From Stratiolaelaps scimitus (taxonomy: Eukaryota; Arthropoda; Arachnida; Mesostigmata; Laelapidae), in the NCBI GenBank assembly GCA_019614645.1, contig JABWDB010000014.1, positions 6,360,501 through 6,424,500 on the forward strand: DNA of 64,000 nt, in the 5' to 3' direction. Both the position numbers and the translations under genes were made by a program. Positions 25,560-38,900 of the stretch are shown one piece after another. Within the stretch, counting starts at the first letter, position 1, and each line of letters begins with the position of its first letter. Below the pieces are notes generated by a model. The model saw only the letters and a program-made list of their open reading frames with translations. It had not been told where the DNA came from and did no database searches.

Positions 25560-26827
25560 CCATAACGAGCATTAATTCTTTGAAGGAATCGCCATATGGT
25601 CTTTGTCTATGTTGAAAATTAATAGGAAAATGTGGGGCTACATGGAACAACTGGACGCATACATATAACTTTGACATGGAAGCGAATTACGCTTGCGCCA
25701 TGCAATTGGGTGTCGAGGCCTGGCTTGGAGAGCCTCTTGCGACATCCTCGTAGGCTCCCCGTAGACGAGCAAGGTTTCGACCGGTGTATGGTCGATGTTG
25801 ATCGCCCCAAGCATATAAGTTATCAGTGATCAAGATGATGGGATAATTGATCCATCTAAAAAATGCCATAGATTTGCCATCAGTTTTTTTTTGTCAAAAA
25901 CCAAAGTGGACACTTGACACAAATTTGATGCAGAGTACTTCTCGGGGGACGCTCGCTGCAGCAGGGTGCCCGGCGAACAAGCCTGATCTCTCATCACAGA
26001 AATCCTTCGGGTTGACGGCCGAAGAGGTCGTCTCCGGTGATCGTCTGCCAGCTTTCGCTGTAAGCCATCGGTCTGGCTCAAAAGGGGACTGTGCTCGTAA
26101 ATTTCCACCTGAACAGATTCGTGCACCGAGCACTCTCGGCAGGGCCTCCCTTTTCAGCAGATGATCTCGCCATCACCTGAGTCAGTCTCAACTACGTCAT
26201 CCGCTTCACCTAGCCGTGACACAATTGTAGTTAACAGCTGACCAGTGCAGGCCCGTTCGAACAATACGCATTTGGGTAGCTTGAAACGTTGAGTCGACGC
26301 CATCGGCAACCGAAAAGTCCGAAACGCCGACTCCAAACTTCTTAGGCGAGTGTATATCGATCTATAGGCGTTTGTTCAATGAAATCTCGCCACTCCAATC
26401 TAATGTTCGTAAAAACGTATACCCGAAATTTGGCGCGTAATACTTTGACGGTCCCGGTCAGTGCCCCAAGTCAAAATCGGATCTGGGTTTACTCAGTAAA
26501 AGTCTGACACTACCAGGCAGATACCTTTGGTGTGAGGCCTGGTGTCCATGCAGGATTTACCTTTAACCTCTTAAAAGAAAAAAAAACAAATTGCCTAGTT
26601 GATTGCGCCTCAATGCCTCACCTGATTCATCTTACTAATTGACAACTACCACTACGCGACCACCAGCATCACTATGAAACGAATCAATCAGACGAGACAC
26701 CGTAATAATCACACAGTGGGATTTTTATCTAGTAATTTTATTATAGAATATATTTCGTTTTGTTTTTCATAAATAAAATTCCCCATTACAATCAGCACCG
26801 ACGTCGTCATCATCATCACCATTATTA

Positions 26828-26910
26828 CTGCTGCTGCTGTTGTTGTTGTTGTTGCTGCTGTTATCATTATTATTATCGTCATCATTATTATTATAATTAT
26901 TATCGTTATG
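26828..26910. repeat. Triplet microsatellite CTG/TTG then ATT
   Basis: Runs of CTG and TTG at 26828-26861 are followed by ATT/TAT triplets. Confidence 0.9.
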
Positions 26911-27485
26911 AACATCGGCGTAAATCCAACTCTCTTTGACATTGTCGTCCATTTCACGTGATTATTGTTCACCATATCCGCTATTTTGCCTGTTGCTCCA
27001 CTTAGCCTATTACGCTGGCACAGTTCGGCGTTTCCCGGAGCGGGAAATCCCTCCCGGGCGCCCCGTAAAGAAGAATATTTGGGAGAATTGCGAATTCGCG
27101 TTGCCGCCTGCTAATTGTTCTACGCTGTCCATGAATTTCACTTTACACGAGCTGTTCGAGCAGCGCAACCGTTGTTTTAGCTCAATGACAACTTGACTCA
27201 ACCGTTCGACGCTTGGGCAACATCATCATGTTCATGATTATAATAACATAACAATAATCGTCATCAACATATGAATAAAATATATACACGGAGACAAACG
27301 GGAGCTGACTTACGCGCCTTTTGATTTGAGTTCGCCTGTTGTGTTTTTTTTCTATTTTTTTCCTGCTCGTCGACCTAAGTGTTCGACGACGGCGACGGCG
27401 GCGGCGGCCTTGCATTCGCTTCGGGATTCGCCTGGCTCTGCGACGCCTGGCCACCTATTTACTGTAGGCTGATGCTGCTCGGACG

Positions 27486-27596
27486 TTGCTGCTGCTACAA
27501 CTGCTGCTGCTGCTGCTGCTGTTGTTTCTTTGTACTGTGATCACCGATTTGTCGCCGCAGTCGATCTGCTACTGTTTGCTGCTGCTGCTGCTACTG
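27486..27596. repeat. CTG triplet tracts
   Basis: CTG-rich runs at about 27486-27525 and 27571-27593 are separated by non-repetitive sequence. They resemble untranslated leader sequence seen in many arthropod regulatory genes, but no linked start codon was found. Confidence 0.85.
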
Positions 27597-28316
27597 TCCG
27601 TGTGTGTGTTTTTTGGTGCCGGTGTTTCTCGGGTGTCGCTAGAGTCAGTTGCGGACGGACAGAAACAGCAGAAGCTAGAAATTGAAATGACGAACAGCTG
27701 CAGACAGCGAGACGAAACGGGTGAATAACAAAAACACCCTGTATACGGCATTCGTCTCGAGTACTGATATCCATGAGGGTTCGTTTGATCGGCCGGATCT
27801 GATATTCGTTGGGTAGCTTTGCCGCTCGTTCTCTGCTGAAAATCCTGTCCACTTTTTGTTTGACGCTGAAGAACGCATTTGAACCAATCGAAACATCTGT
27901 TCTTAGGAGCTATTGTCACAGTGGCTGCTGCTACTGCTTCTGCTGTTCGCACGATTTCCACTCAGTTCCTCGGGACGAGTGCTGATTAGCTATCGTTGCT
28001 CTGACACTCAGCTCAGCGGACAACAGATTTCCCGACAGCGGGTGCCATCTGCTGTGATGTTATGATCTTATGCCTTCCTGGTTATAGTTTTTCTGCTGCT
28101 GCTACTGCTGTGTGCTGTCGTATGATTAAAGGTTGACTAAAGAAAAATTTAAGCTGGCTGCTTTCGGCCCCTGTGCGTCGTTATCACTGAACAAGCGTCG
28201 AAAGGCCGCGAGGGTTCACGACTCGATTTCATCCGACCGCTGTGTCATCCCGTTATTCTGTTGTCGCAGTACCTGTTACTTATGCCATTGTCATTTTGAA
28301 CTTTCATTATTTTCTC

Positions 28317-28346
28317 GTTCTCTCTCTCTCTCTCTCTCTATCTCTC
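28317..28346. repeat. (CT)n microsatellite
   Basis: A CT run with one TA interruption, in the spacer downstream of the peroxidase gene. Confidence 0.85.
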
Positions 28347-28732
28347 TTCCTCTTCCGAGTATCGTTGTAGGTTAAGCACACGCAAGTTTGGCCCCACTTA
28401 TGATTGTTCGTAGCATTGTCTACTACCACATCGTAGTGGTAGTAGTAGTAGTTGTTGTACTAATTATGATTGTCACTATAATTAATTATTATGATTCGAC
28501 TAACAAGCATCGGATGAAGCAAAAAAATAGGTGGATCTCTTTTCAACAGCTACCCTCTAGTCAGCATCAACGAGGGCTGACCCACCGAAACCGGCAGTCG
28601 AATCTACAGAGTTTTCAGTAGCAGCAACAGAAGAAAATCGCAACGAGCAGCTGTCATCATTTCCGGCTTTACTGTGTACGCAGCAGAGGTCAAATCGGCG
28701 GCGAGAGGTATAGGCGCACCTGTAGAAATGTC

Positions 28733-28738
28733 TTTATT
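28733..28738 (-). terminator. Possible poly(A) signal of the peroxidase gene
   Basis: TTTATT on plus gives AATAAA on minus, about 520 bases after the peroxidase stop codon. It is the nearest canonical signal I found on that strand. Confidence 0.4.
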
Positions 28739-29259
28739 GGTTGACAGCAATAATAAAAGGAAAATACAAAAAAAAAAAAATTGGCGAATTCCACTTTTCG
28801 ATTGCAATTGATTCGCGCCTCGATCCCGACCTGTGTGATGCGCGATTCGACACAACGAATGAACTACAACGTCGTGGATTGGCCCTGCTGATGAGTTGGC
28901 TAATGCGGGCCAGCTTGGTGATGATTGATCAGATTGGCCGCCGGTAGAATCGGCCGATCGTCCAATATATGGCATTACGGAGGGTGTTCACATGCGGTGC
29001 GGAGGGCGCACGTCTAGCGTGCAATACAGTCGGTCTGTTTCAACGCTGCTGCTTCTGTTGTTCGTATACTTATCATCGTTGTCAGTTTAGGGCGTCTGGT
29101 GTTTTTTTTTGGTCTCATGTGAATAGCTCTCGGTTTCTGCGTTTGTCCTGTTCATCCTCTCTCTCTACTCTCTCTCTTCGATCTTTATCTGTATCTCTTT
29201 GTGGCCGTATTTTGATCTTGGAACGTGAATGGAGCGATATGGAGCTTAGGGTGGACGTT

Positions 29260-29924
29260 CTAGTCCCACGGTGTCAGATCGAGGCTGGGATAGCTACTGC
29301 ACGGGTTGATCGGGTTGCTGAAAGAACAAATTGACACAAAACAAACGCAATGAGTGTCGTTAGAACGTACCGTAATACTTTGCCGTAACTCGATCGATTG
29401 ATCGCACGATTAGTATGCCGAGTGCAAGTTGACCACGAGAACGAATTCGATAAAATGTTCTGACCCATGGTCGCACAGGCTGAGGAGCCAGCAATGGCAG
29501 ATACATTGCCATGTGGAAAGGCTGTACTTGGTTAAAATGGATCGTGACCGGTACGATCGGGTTCGATCAATGGATTGGCTTCCGACTCACACGCCAGCAT
29601 TACTTACTGGCCAGAAATCTGCGTGAACACATCCTCGTGGATGTTCTTGATGCCCTCAGAGGTGTCGCAAATGATCTTGGCATAGAGCGACGACTCGAGA
29701 ATCGCCCGCTGCTGCTCAGGGCTGAACGAGGTGTGCTCGCCCTGGTGCGTGAAGAAGAAACGATCTCCATATCTGACGTTGTGGAACTGGGTGCCGATAA
29801 TGCAACCAAACGTCGGGCCGACAATGGCGCCGGGTAGGGGCGTTTCGCACAGTCCTCCAATGAACAGATCCACATCTTGGGGAGCACTGAAAACGATTGG
29901 TATATCCACACAACGAAGAGTAAG

Positions 29925-29957
<33 letters not shown>

Positions 29958-32900
29958 TACTACGAAAATAGAGTGATAGAACGTGTCTGCGAATAATTGT
30001 AACTTACGCGTAAAGATCGCGGAGGGCAACAGCGCACTTTGGCTTGAAAATCGGCGCGAGGTCGTCCCACGAGTGAACATCGAGTCCCGAGCAGAGCTTG
30101 ACGTAGTTCGTGTAGCCGGGAATACCGTGGTCGCGGCCACGTTGGACGTTGATGGCGGGCAAGTCCATACCGAACGACGTGTTAAGCGGACGATAGAGGT
30201 CGTTGGTGACGCCGGACACAAACGATGGGCCGAACTTCTTCATGGGCTGTACCGAGAAGCCCAGCATGATCTTGTCATTCTCTAGCGGGTTGTAGAAGTT
30301 CAGCACCCGGTTGAACGCGTCGCGCATGGGGATCTCTCGCTCGAGACGACCCTTCAGATCGACGGCCCAGAAGGAGTTACGGATGGTAGCGTGGCCGTAA
30401 CGGTAGGCGGCTACTCCCCACTCGTTGATGATGCCCGGGTTGATGTCGGGATTGTACTTCGTCGGCCCGGTGTAGTCGAGGGCGTACTTTCGCATATACT
30501 CCTTACCAATGACCTTCGGCAGGAACTCGTTATACGTCACCATTTGCATCTGGGCGACAACGATTCGACGACCGGTGAAATAGAGCGTCTCGTCATCCCA
30601 GTGCGGGTGCCTGGCCCGGAGACGGCGAACGATGTAGTTGTGCTGTCGATGCCACGTGGTCGTCTGCGAGGTGATACCGATCTGCTGGTTGACTCGGATA
30701 TCTCCACCTCGGAAGCAGAGACGGTTCGTGTCGAGGTCCGAGCAGCCGTCATTCATCGGTGTCTGTGTTGGTGGCAGCAGTCCGATACCCTGCGAGGTCA
30801 GCTCACCGCCGCCATTAAGCGTTCGCAGTTGGCGGTTTTGCGTGTCGTTGAGGCCGTACACGTTCGACAGATCGATGTATGAGGTCTCCGCGTTGATCTG
30901 TTGACGGTAGCCAAGTGTGCAGGTGGGACAAGCTCCAGATCGGACGACATTCATGCACTCTGTGGAGACCTTGCTGAAGAAACGGTCCCCAGGACGAATG
31001 TAGATGGGGAAACATTGCGAAATCTGGTTCGTGTCGAAGGGACAGCACTGCGGCATAGATCCGTTAGCTAAAAACGAGAAAAACATACGGCGACATGATT
31101 AATAATAATAATAAATAACGCTTTATTTCAAAGGTCGGTTTAACAATATGTGAGTTGGCTGATTTACCTAAGACGGATTTACGTCAGAAAAAAAAACGCG
31201 TGAAATCTGTGGGACAGACAGTGGGTGAAAACGATTCAGGGGCCCTTCAATGGTTTGACCATAAGCAAATGTCAGTGCGATCTGTTCAGATTGAACTTGA
31301 ATTAAAACGGATCATCCTCGAAGAAGCGATATCTCACCTCCGATACGAGCTGTGGGAGTCAGGATCATATCGTGATCAAGGAACTGTCCAAAGCCTTGAA
31401 CCTGATGGGTGTACTGCGGGTCGAGATCCTCCTCGCCGAGGATTTCCAGCAGCTTCTCCGAAATAAAACGCGGGTTCGGCAACTCGTCGCCGTTGCTCAT
31501 GAATCGTCGGGGCAGGCCGACACCATCTTCGTAGGCGGGTTCAAGCAGTCGGAGCTGGCAAGCGTTGGCCATACCCCACTGCGGATTGAGAAGATTATTG
31601 CAAGTGCCATCATGGGTCTGGAAAGCCTGTTTTTGGCATATTGCGATGTCCTGCTCGGCATTACACTTGTCCTGGGCCTGTTTAGCCAACACTGAGTGGT
31701 CAAGTGACAGTGAGCTGAGACGGCCCACATCCTCGCGAGCGAAGCGACCGCTGGAATAGTCAAAAATCAAGCCAAAAATTGATATGTTCGTTAGAATGGT
31801 ATCTATACTGAATGAGCTTGATTCAAAAGAATACAAAATCAATCTCAGTCGGTCTCCGGATTGGTACTAAATCATAACCGAGCATGCTTTGCTGAATTAT
31901 CGAAAATTTAATTTCCCATTTCAATGAGCATCAGAACCTAGACAGAAATAATGCAATGCTGTTTGCCGGGTACCAATCGAAATAATGTAATACTATGCCA
32001 GCTAATAGTTAGCTCTCGAAGCGTTCGACCATCTAAAGCATCCTCCTGTGTATACACAGGCGTACACAGCAATAATATGCGGTCCTAGCCACCAAACAGC
32101 GGGTGTCATCCTGAAAGAATCGATGCCGCCGGAGGGTCATCGGTCGAGCGATCGTAATCTCCAATAGGTCAGTGTTCGGCTTGCCGTCAAACGAAACAGA
32201 ATTCAATAGACGATACAAACGATCTGTGATTGAGAGTAAGCCATTTAACTCTTTCCGAAGGGGTACGAGGGGCCAGCAGCCAGCTCCGTCCGAGTTACGT
32301 GTGATTGTTCCGCGCACAGAAATAGCATACGTTCGACGTATGCCAACATGACGAATGACAGATCTCGTTTGCTAGATGTCAAAAAGCTAAGTATATTCGG
32401 ATGGCTGCGATTTCACCCAACGGCCGCTCGAAACGCTGCTGAAATACCAAGTATTGTACCGTCCCCTCTGCCAAGTGGCTCTCACAACTCAAAGAGAGAA
32501 ATCACGTCGAGACGAGGTGCCCCGCCCGGGACAGATGATGGCCAGAGATAGTAGCTGACGGCCGGGTCCTAACCGGCTCAGTGGTCAGCTGACAGTCACC
32601 TGTTCAGTAAAGTGCTCGATAAGCGGCAAGATATGATAACTGATGTTTTCGGGCGGGGGGGCGGAGACGAGTGAAGAAATTCAGTGAAAAATTGCTCCGA
32701 CGGGAAGCTTGCTATTTCGATTCGCTTTTATCTCGCTTTCGAAGGCCGTTTGTTTATTGGTCCGTTTGCTGTTAAAGAAATGTGGCGAATTCGTTCGAGA
32801 ACGAAAGATGATTTGCAAAATGTTATAGTCGGCGGTAGTTATCGGATAGGGGTGAGGTACGAAATCAGAATTTGCGTCTGGTATAGATATATATAATATA

Positions 32901-35900
32901 TATATATAGTGAGAGAGAGAGCGAGAGAAAAAATAGATGTATAGTTTTGAATTTACGTTCCGGTAAGGTTTTTTTGGTTCATTCTAATCAGGCCACAGTG
33001 GCCTTCTAAGAGTAATCAGCGAACCGACAAATGATGATTGAACAGCTATGATAGCTTTACGGCCAGCCATGACAATGCGACAACAACAAGGGACCACAGA
33101 ATAAGGCTGCCGCATAGGTCTCTAATGGATTTGTGTATTTAACACAAAGGTGTAACAGGTCTCTTGTTCTATGGCTCGCATGCGCTTCATTTAATTAAGG
33201 CGAGTTAGATCATCATCACTGAGGTAGATAGGTCTCGCGCCATCATCGATATCTCCGCTGTGGGGCACATCCAGCAGTCAGGGAAGACGTGGCGAAGGTC
33301 GCACCGGCAGAGTCGCGGAGGCTGTCACGCAAAAAGCAACCAGTGGAGCTATAATATAATAACATAGCACCACATAGATTACGTGGGAAATCTTTAGTTA
33401 GCCTTGCTATCTAGTTGACACTGGCCGTAATAACTCGTACCAACACCCGAAGGGAGGCTATGTGCTTGCTCTGCACGTGAATCACACCCACGAATCGGAA
33501 CGACGATTGATAGCCAGTTGATTCACACAGGGCAGCAACCGTGCACGCCGTAACTGTACGTGTTGTCGTGCAGCATCGTGGAGAACGATTGCAGAGCACG
33601 GAACATGTAATCGCGCAGCGCCCCCCTTAAGAAGTTAATTTTTATTTTCTTTTTTTTTGATAAAAACGAATTGCACCCTTGCTAATTGTATGAGGCCAGC
33701 CGTTGCAATGTGGCTAGGCACATGCTGCAATGCTGCTCAATCGTACAGACACACACACCGGATAATAATGAGGGTGGGGGTACACAAGATTGTGGCGTCG
33801 TGTGGGTGCGCATTGCCAAAATGTGTGCTTCTGTGTGTAGGCGCCAAGAGATTTAATTATGTGCGACATACGCACACACACACACACACACAGAGAGCTT
33901 CTGTCGGGGAACAGCGTTTCCCAGTCATTTGGCCCTTGCCATGCCTCAGTTGTTGGGCCAAACCAAGACTGGACTTCCAGCGAGCTCTAGTACCCGACAG
34001 CGCGCATCTAGATGCTTGAGGGATGGTCCAGCTTGTTATGGGAAAGGGGGTCCAATCCCGCCATTTCGGTGTGGCCTGGAAGGATGCTAATCGACTCGTG
34101 GGCTGCGTTAGCGAAATCTTGCGTAACCCGTTTACCATCGCGTCACCAGATGCATCTATATATCTATGCGTTAGGCGATTATGGCGCACTCGTTCCCATG
34201 GCTTACGAACTGCTGTTGCCGACTGCTGCATCTTGTACGATCGTCATCATATGGATAAGCAGCGTCAGCGATGCCGTCGCCGTCATTCAAATGAGGGGCG
34301 CGATCTTGCCGGCGGTCGGGACCCCACCAGACAGACACATTGTACGTGAGATGACAATACGCCCGCCATATTGTGGTCATCGCTGCTGCTGCTGCTAATG
34401 CCAGTAGTCGCTGTCGTAGTAGTTGTAGTAAGCTAGTCGGACAACGACTGTGTCTTACAGATGTCGAATAAGCCAACAACAGCAAGAGCAGCAACAGCAG
34501 CAGCAACAACACCACCAACACCCATCCAAAGTTACGCGTAAGGCAGCGCCGCTTCCACAGCACACGAACGCACGACGGGCGCGAGGAGCCCGTTCCATCA
34601 TGGCTCGGCTGCAGACTGTGCGTAAGTGAACAATGGGAGGAGGCGAGCATCGGTCTTCGGGTCTCCGGCCCACGTCAATGGGCCCAACCAATGGGGCATC
34701 ATTTGAAGTCAACAAGTTTGCATCCTCAAGCCCACATCACTCCCAGACGCCGGCGGCGTTTTTCTCTCCTTCATCGTCATCAGCCTCATCGGCGTGAGCA
34801 GCGCCCCTTGTCGACGAAGGCGTCGTCTAATCAACACAATAAGAACATGTGGCAGCTAGGTGATAATGAACATTGGATAGGAGCTCTATGCGTTGGGGGA
34901 CGACCTCCCGTTGGATCAAATCATGGATGAGTTAAGAATCTCCTATCTTGTTCTTCAACAAAGGCAACGACGAGGGGCTTTTCTTTGGCCTTCAGCACCC
35001 AACCGTGATAAACCCACTTAGTCGTAACAAACCACAGGGGAATTAAGGGATAGGGACGCGGGCATGGTGACACGCTGGGCAGTAGTCGCTGTCGTGTCGA
35101 AGCGGGCAGCCAGTACAGATGCTGTAGCCGTGTACGGGTGAGCTTTTTCTTGTTGAAATATCTCGAGCTTTGTAGGGATTTCGGGGGTGGCTGATACACT
35201 GACAGCTGGATGTTAATTCGACCGCAACATAACGCTGCTCAGTGACATCGAAGAGGGGTCTCAACTCTTCGTTCGATTTGATGTCACATCACTGATTAGG
35301 CTGCTGACCTCCTCCAGACGATGATAAGCATTAGACGTCTGCTTCCGTTTGACAGACGACTGTGTAACGCCAATACACCCTACTTGAGACAGATAGGTCA
35401 TTTACACAAACATAGAATTGCTCTGCCCTTTACGCTACTTAGGCTGTTAGCAAATGTGCGAGGGTAATTCAGCGGACGGATCATTTTGCGATCAGATTCT
35501 TTGATTTCGGCGCCTCTTACAGTTTGAACGACGAAATAATCGCTGGTTTACGAACCGGATCTTCGTTCCAGTTAGTTCCGTTGTTTGGGGTCAGAGCTGT
35601 TAAATGTACGGATTCATACGGCATTAGCCAATGTCATGGGGAAGTTAACATCTTATCGCTGCCCCTTACATTGAGAGGTCGACGTGCGTCAGGTCGCTTC
35701 TGAGAAGACAAACAGCCGCTTCTGACCCGTTTGCTTCGTTTTAATACGGGACGACATAACGTAAGATCTGCCTTCGCCGCCTCCACTTTAGTCGTTCACG
35801 TCGAGTTCGCCATAGGGTGTTATCGATTCGACGTCGTTTAATTCTTAATTTTAGTAGTTCTTAGCAAGAATAAATAACACAACCCACTTGGTTAAAATGC

Positions 35901-38900
35901 ATTGAAGACTCATGAGTTTTGTATTGTTATCGTTCCTATTGTTATTATTATTGTTATAGTAGTAGCATTGCTATTGAATTTCGTCGTTTCCGAAAAAGCG
36001 TACGAATTTTGATTCGGCGAAAATGAATATTTAGCGATATCCATTTCGGTGACGGAGCTCATTTATCATAACTCGCCTATTCAGAGGCAAGTATATATAT
36101 ATAGGGCATATAAACTAGCTTCGATATCCATGTACACTGTCGACAGTTCTATTCTTATCTCTTCAATATATGTATTATATACAGATACACATGTACATAG
36201 CCCCATCAGTTAGTGATCGCAATCTGTGTATCTCCATAAATCATTATCGTTAACTATGGATAGTAATGATATTATTGTGCAAATACAATCGTATACACAT
36301 ACACGCACACAGACACATATATAGGGGTATTAGCCCGGAGCCAGAGTATCTATTTGAAGACAGATCAGTCTTTGATTGGACATGGACAAATTGCAGTTCT
36401 TCTGATTTACCTCATATATTATATATAAATATATATATATATATATATACGTTCACACACAACAGATAATGCCTGCCGATCAGCCGAGCCGGCGGACGAA
36501 GCGTCAATGATTTGTCATAATCAACACCGTAATAACCTGAATCCTGGCATGGTTCTCAAGCCCTTATTACACGCCGATTTGGACGGCGAACCGGTCGAAC
36601 AAAATCACATGGACACAACGAGTTCATATCACCCGTACGTTCGAACCGGCTGCCTGTGATCTGTCGTCCACTGACAGCAGTGACGCTGATAAAAAAGAGA
36701 AGCCCTGGAAACGCTAATTACCGCGGATGCCAGCACCCACCCGAGTAATCAACAACCGACGAGATTTGTACTATTGTTGCGTGCCTGTACTGATCATTTT
36801 CAGCCGATGATCGCTGGCACTGGCTGAGCAAGCTGACTACTATCCGCCGTAGCTAATTGAGCGGCGGAGGAGGTGCGGGTGCGTACCAGGCGTATGTCCA
36901 CGGATACACCTTTGTGTATCTTTATCTCCTAGCGGGCATAAGCGCTCCCGAAAGTATTGAATCAAGTCACCTGAGAATTGCGCTCACGCCGATTTCTGTA
37001 TCATCTCGATGCCGATCTCAGCTATCATCCCCATGGATTTTTTGGTCTTCATGTGGTCACGAGCGAGAAACGATATCTCGCAATGGAAGATGCCTATAAT
37101 ACACCAGTGGCTACTGTCGTCGAGCAGTAGAGCTAGGTTAATAGGTGTGAAATGGTCGGGATGAACATTTCAGATCGCTTTATGCAAACGCGCTGCATTT
37201 CTTAGGGCAGTACATAAGCGCTTTCGTCTCGGCCAGCGCTGAAGACCAGGGACAATTGGCCGCTTGGATAGCATTATTGAAACAGCCACAACAGAAAATA
37301 CGCAGGAATGTGAGGGGTCGCATTCATATTTACGCTAGTAACCCTAATTGTGAGACCACAGAATCGCTTCGCTCTGACAGTAATACTTCGAGCGTTGTTT
37401 TATCATTCGCCACCTTTGTTCCGCGCACGAGTGCTATGAATATTTGATGGCCGGCCGCGCCAACGTATTAGTAAAAGAGCCAACAGCTGCCACAGGGGTA
37501 TATTCACACATTCATATTTGTCTATGTTCACACACACACACACATATGTTCATACGCATTAACGTAGTCCATAAGTCAACCGCGGCAACCTGTTTGTTCC
37601 ACGTCCCTGCAGCCGCACCAGTGGCCGTTGTTGCCTGAGCAAAAAAATAATATAGCTCACGCAACCAATCCCGTTGCAATTGTCGTCGTTGTACAGGATG
37701 GCATAATTACTAAACCGCATATACACGTACATCGAGTAATGAACGCGCATTTCGAACGGAACCGTAACGGGTTTTTTTGCGGCTGTCGTCAGAAGAATCA
37801 CATCTCGTTCTTTCGTTCCTGCTGTTGTTGCTGCTGCTGCTGTTGGTGTTGTTATTGGGATTGAGTTTTTCATCATTTTCCACTCAGTCTGCCGTCAGCG
37901 TTACCGCCAAAGAGACCAGACACACGTGGACAGGCGGAGTGACAGCTGTTGTAGTATGATATTATAGTTCTGTATGTCAATCTCAGCCTTGTGTACGGCA
38001 GCCCGCCGAGCGGAGCGACCCACTGGCCAGATCAGCCCGCTGGTCACGGTACCGGTTCTCTATGCGAATTCGCCGAGTGGCCACGGACGTTCGTGTGGTG
38101 GTAACGCCGCGTCAGATTCGCGTCGGATCACCAACACCATCAACATATTGTAAGTATCAGTGCAAGCGAAAGCGTCTGGCTGGCAAGCGTCAACTGGCAG
38201 CCCGCAGAGCGTGCCGCTGACTTGACTGATTACTGTCATTACGTCTGTTACGTTATTATTACCATCATCAGCATCTCAGTATTGTGATTATGACTCCTAC
38301 TGCTGTGATACTGAGGTGGTAATGAGGTAGTCCCGCCACCGCAGAGTCGTGTAGCAAAAACGAAACACTGCATGAGTTACTGTGATCGGATTGTGGTGGC
38401 ATCCAGCCAGATATTCCCCATACCGCCCCCACCCACTCAGATCAGTTCCGTTCGGTTCAGTCTGTTAGTCGGTCCCCCGAGAGGTGACGCTCTGGCGTAG
38501 TATAATAGCTCTGACAACGCTGTGCGTATGAGGCGACGTTCACGTTTACCTCGAACACAAGAACAGCAGCAGCAGCAGCAGCAACAACAACGGGGCCAGA
38601 AGCGGCATCTTAACAACAATTGATTGCTGAACAACGACGCCAGCCATGATAACAACGATACCGGCGGCGGCAGCAACAATATCAACGATTGTAACAACGA
38701 GAACGGCATCATCATTATCATCAGTAGCTGCTGCCGTTGAGAGGTGGTATCGGCGGGCAGCGTGAATCACACAACAACGGATCGACTTCGCTTGTCTCCA
38801 GCCGAATTTCTGGTTTTCTTCCGCACCGGCCAAGCACGACGGCCGGCGCCGCCATCGTCGCTGGCGGCGGCGGCTGCCGCCGTGGTCAGTTCTGTAGTTT

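Larger units (their letters stand above)
25560..28732. other. Triplet-repeat-rich spacer
   Basis: Several overlapping frames near 25.6-26.3 kb are open on both strands at once but have no domain. From 26.8 kb the sequence is dominated by CTG/TTG/ATT triplets and a CT tract, which makes long Leu, Ser, Asn or Arg runs in all frames. No exon is supported. Confidence 0.4.

Noticed and set aside
27182..27454. Arg-rich 90-codon minus frame
   Set aside because: The Arg run is a CGN triplet repeat read in one frame; nothing else supports a protein.
29983..30285. 100-codon plus-strand frame
   Set aside because: Antisense to the peroxidase exon 3 end and following intron; no domain.
30391..30882. 163-codon open frame on the plus strand
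   Set aside because: It is the antisense shadow of peroxidase exon 3, whose minus-strand frame carries all the family motifs.
34171..34650. 159-codon minus frame with a poly-Leu stretch that looks like a membrane helix
   Set aside because: The poly-Leu is the antisense of the CAG repeat, so the apparent helix is an artefact.
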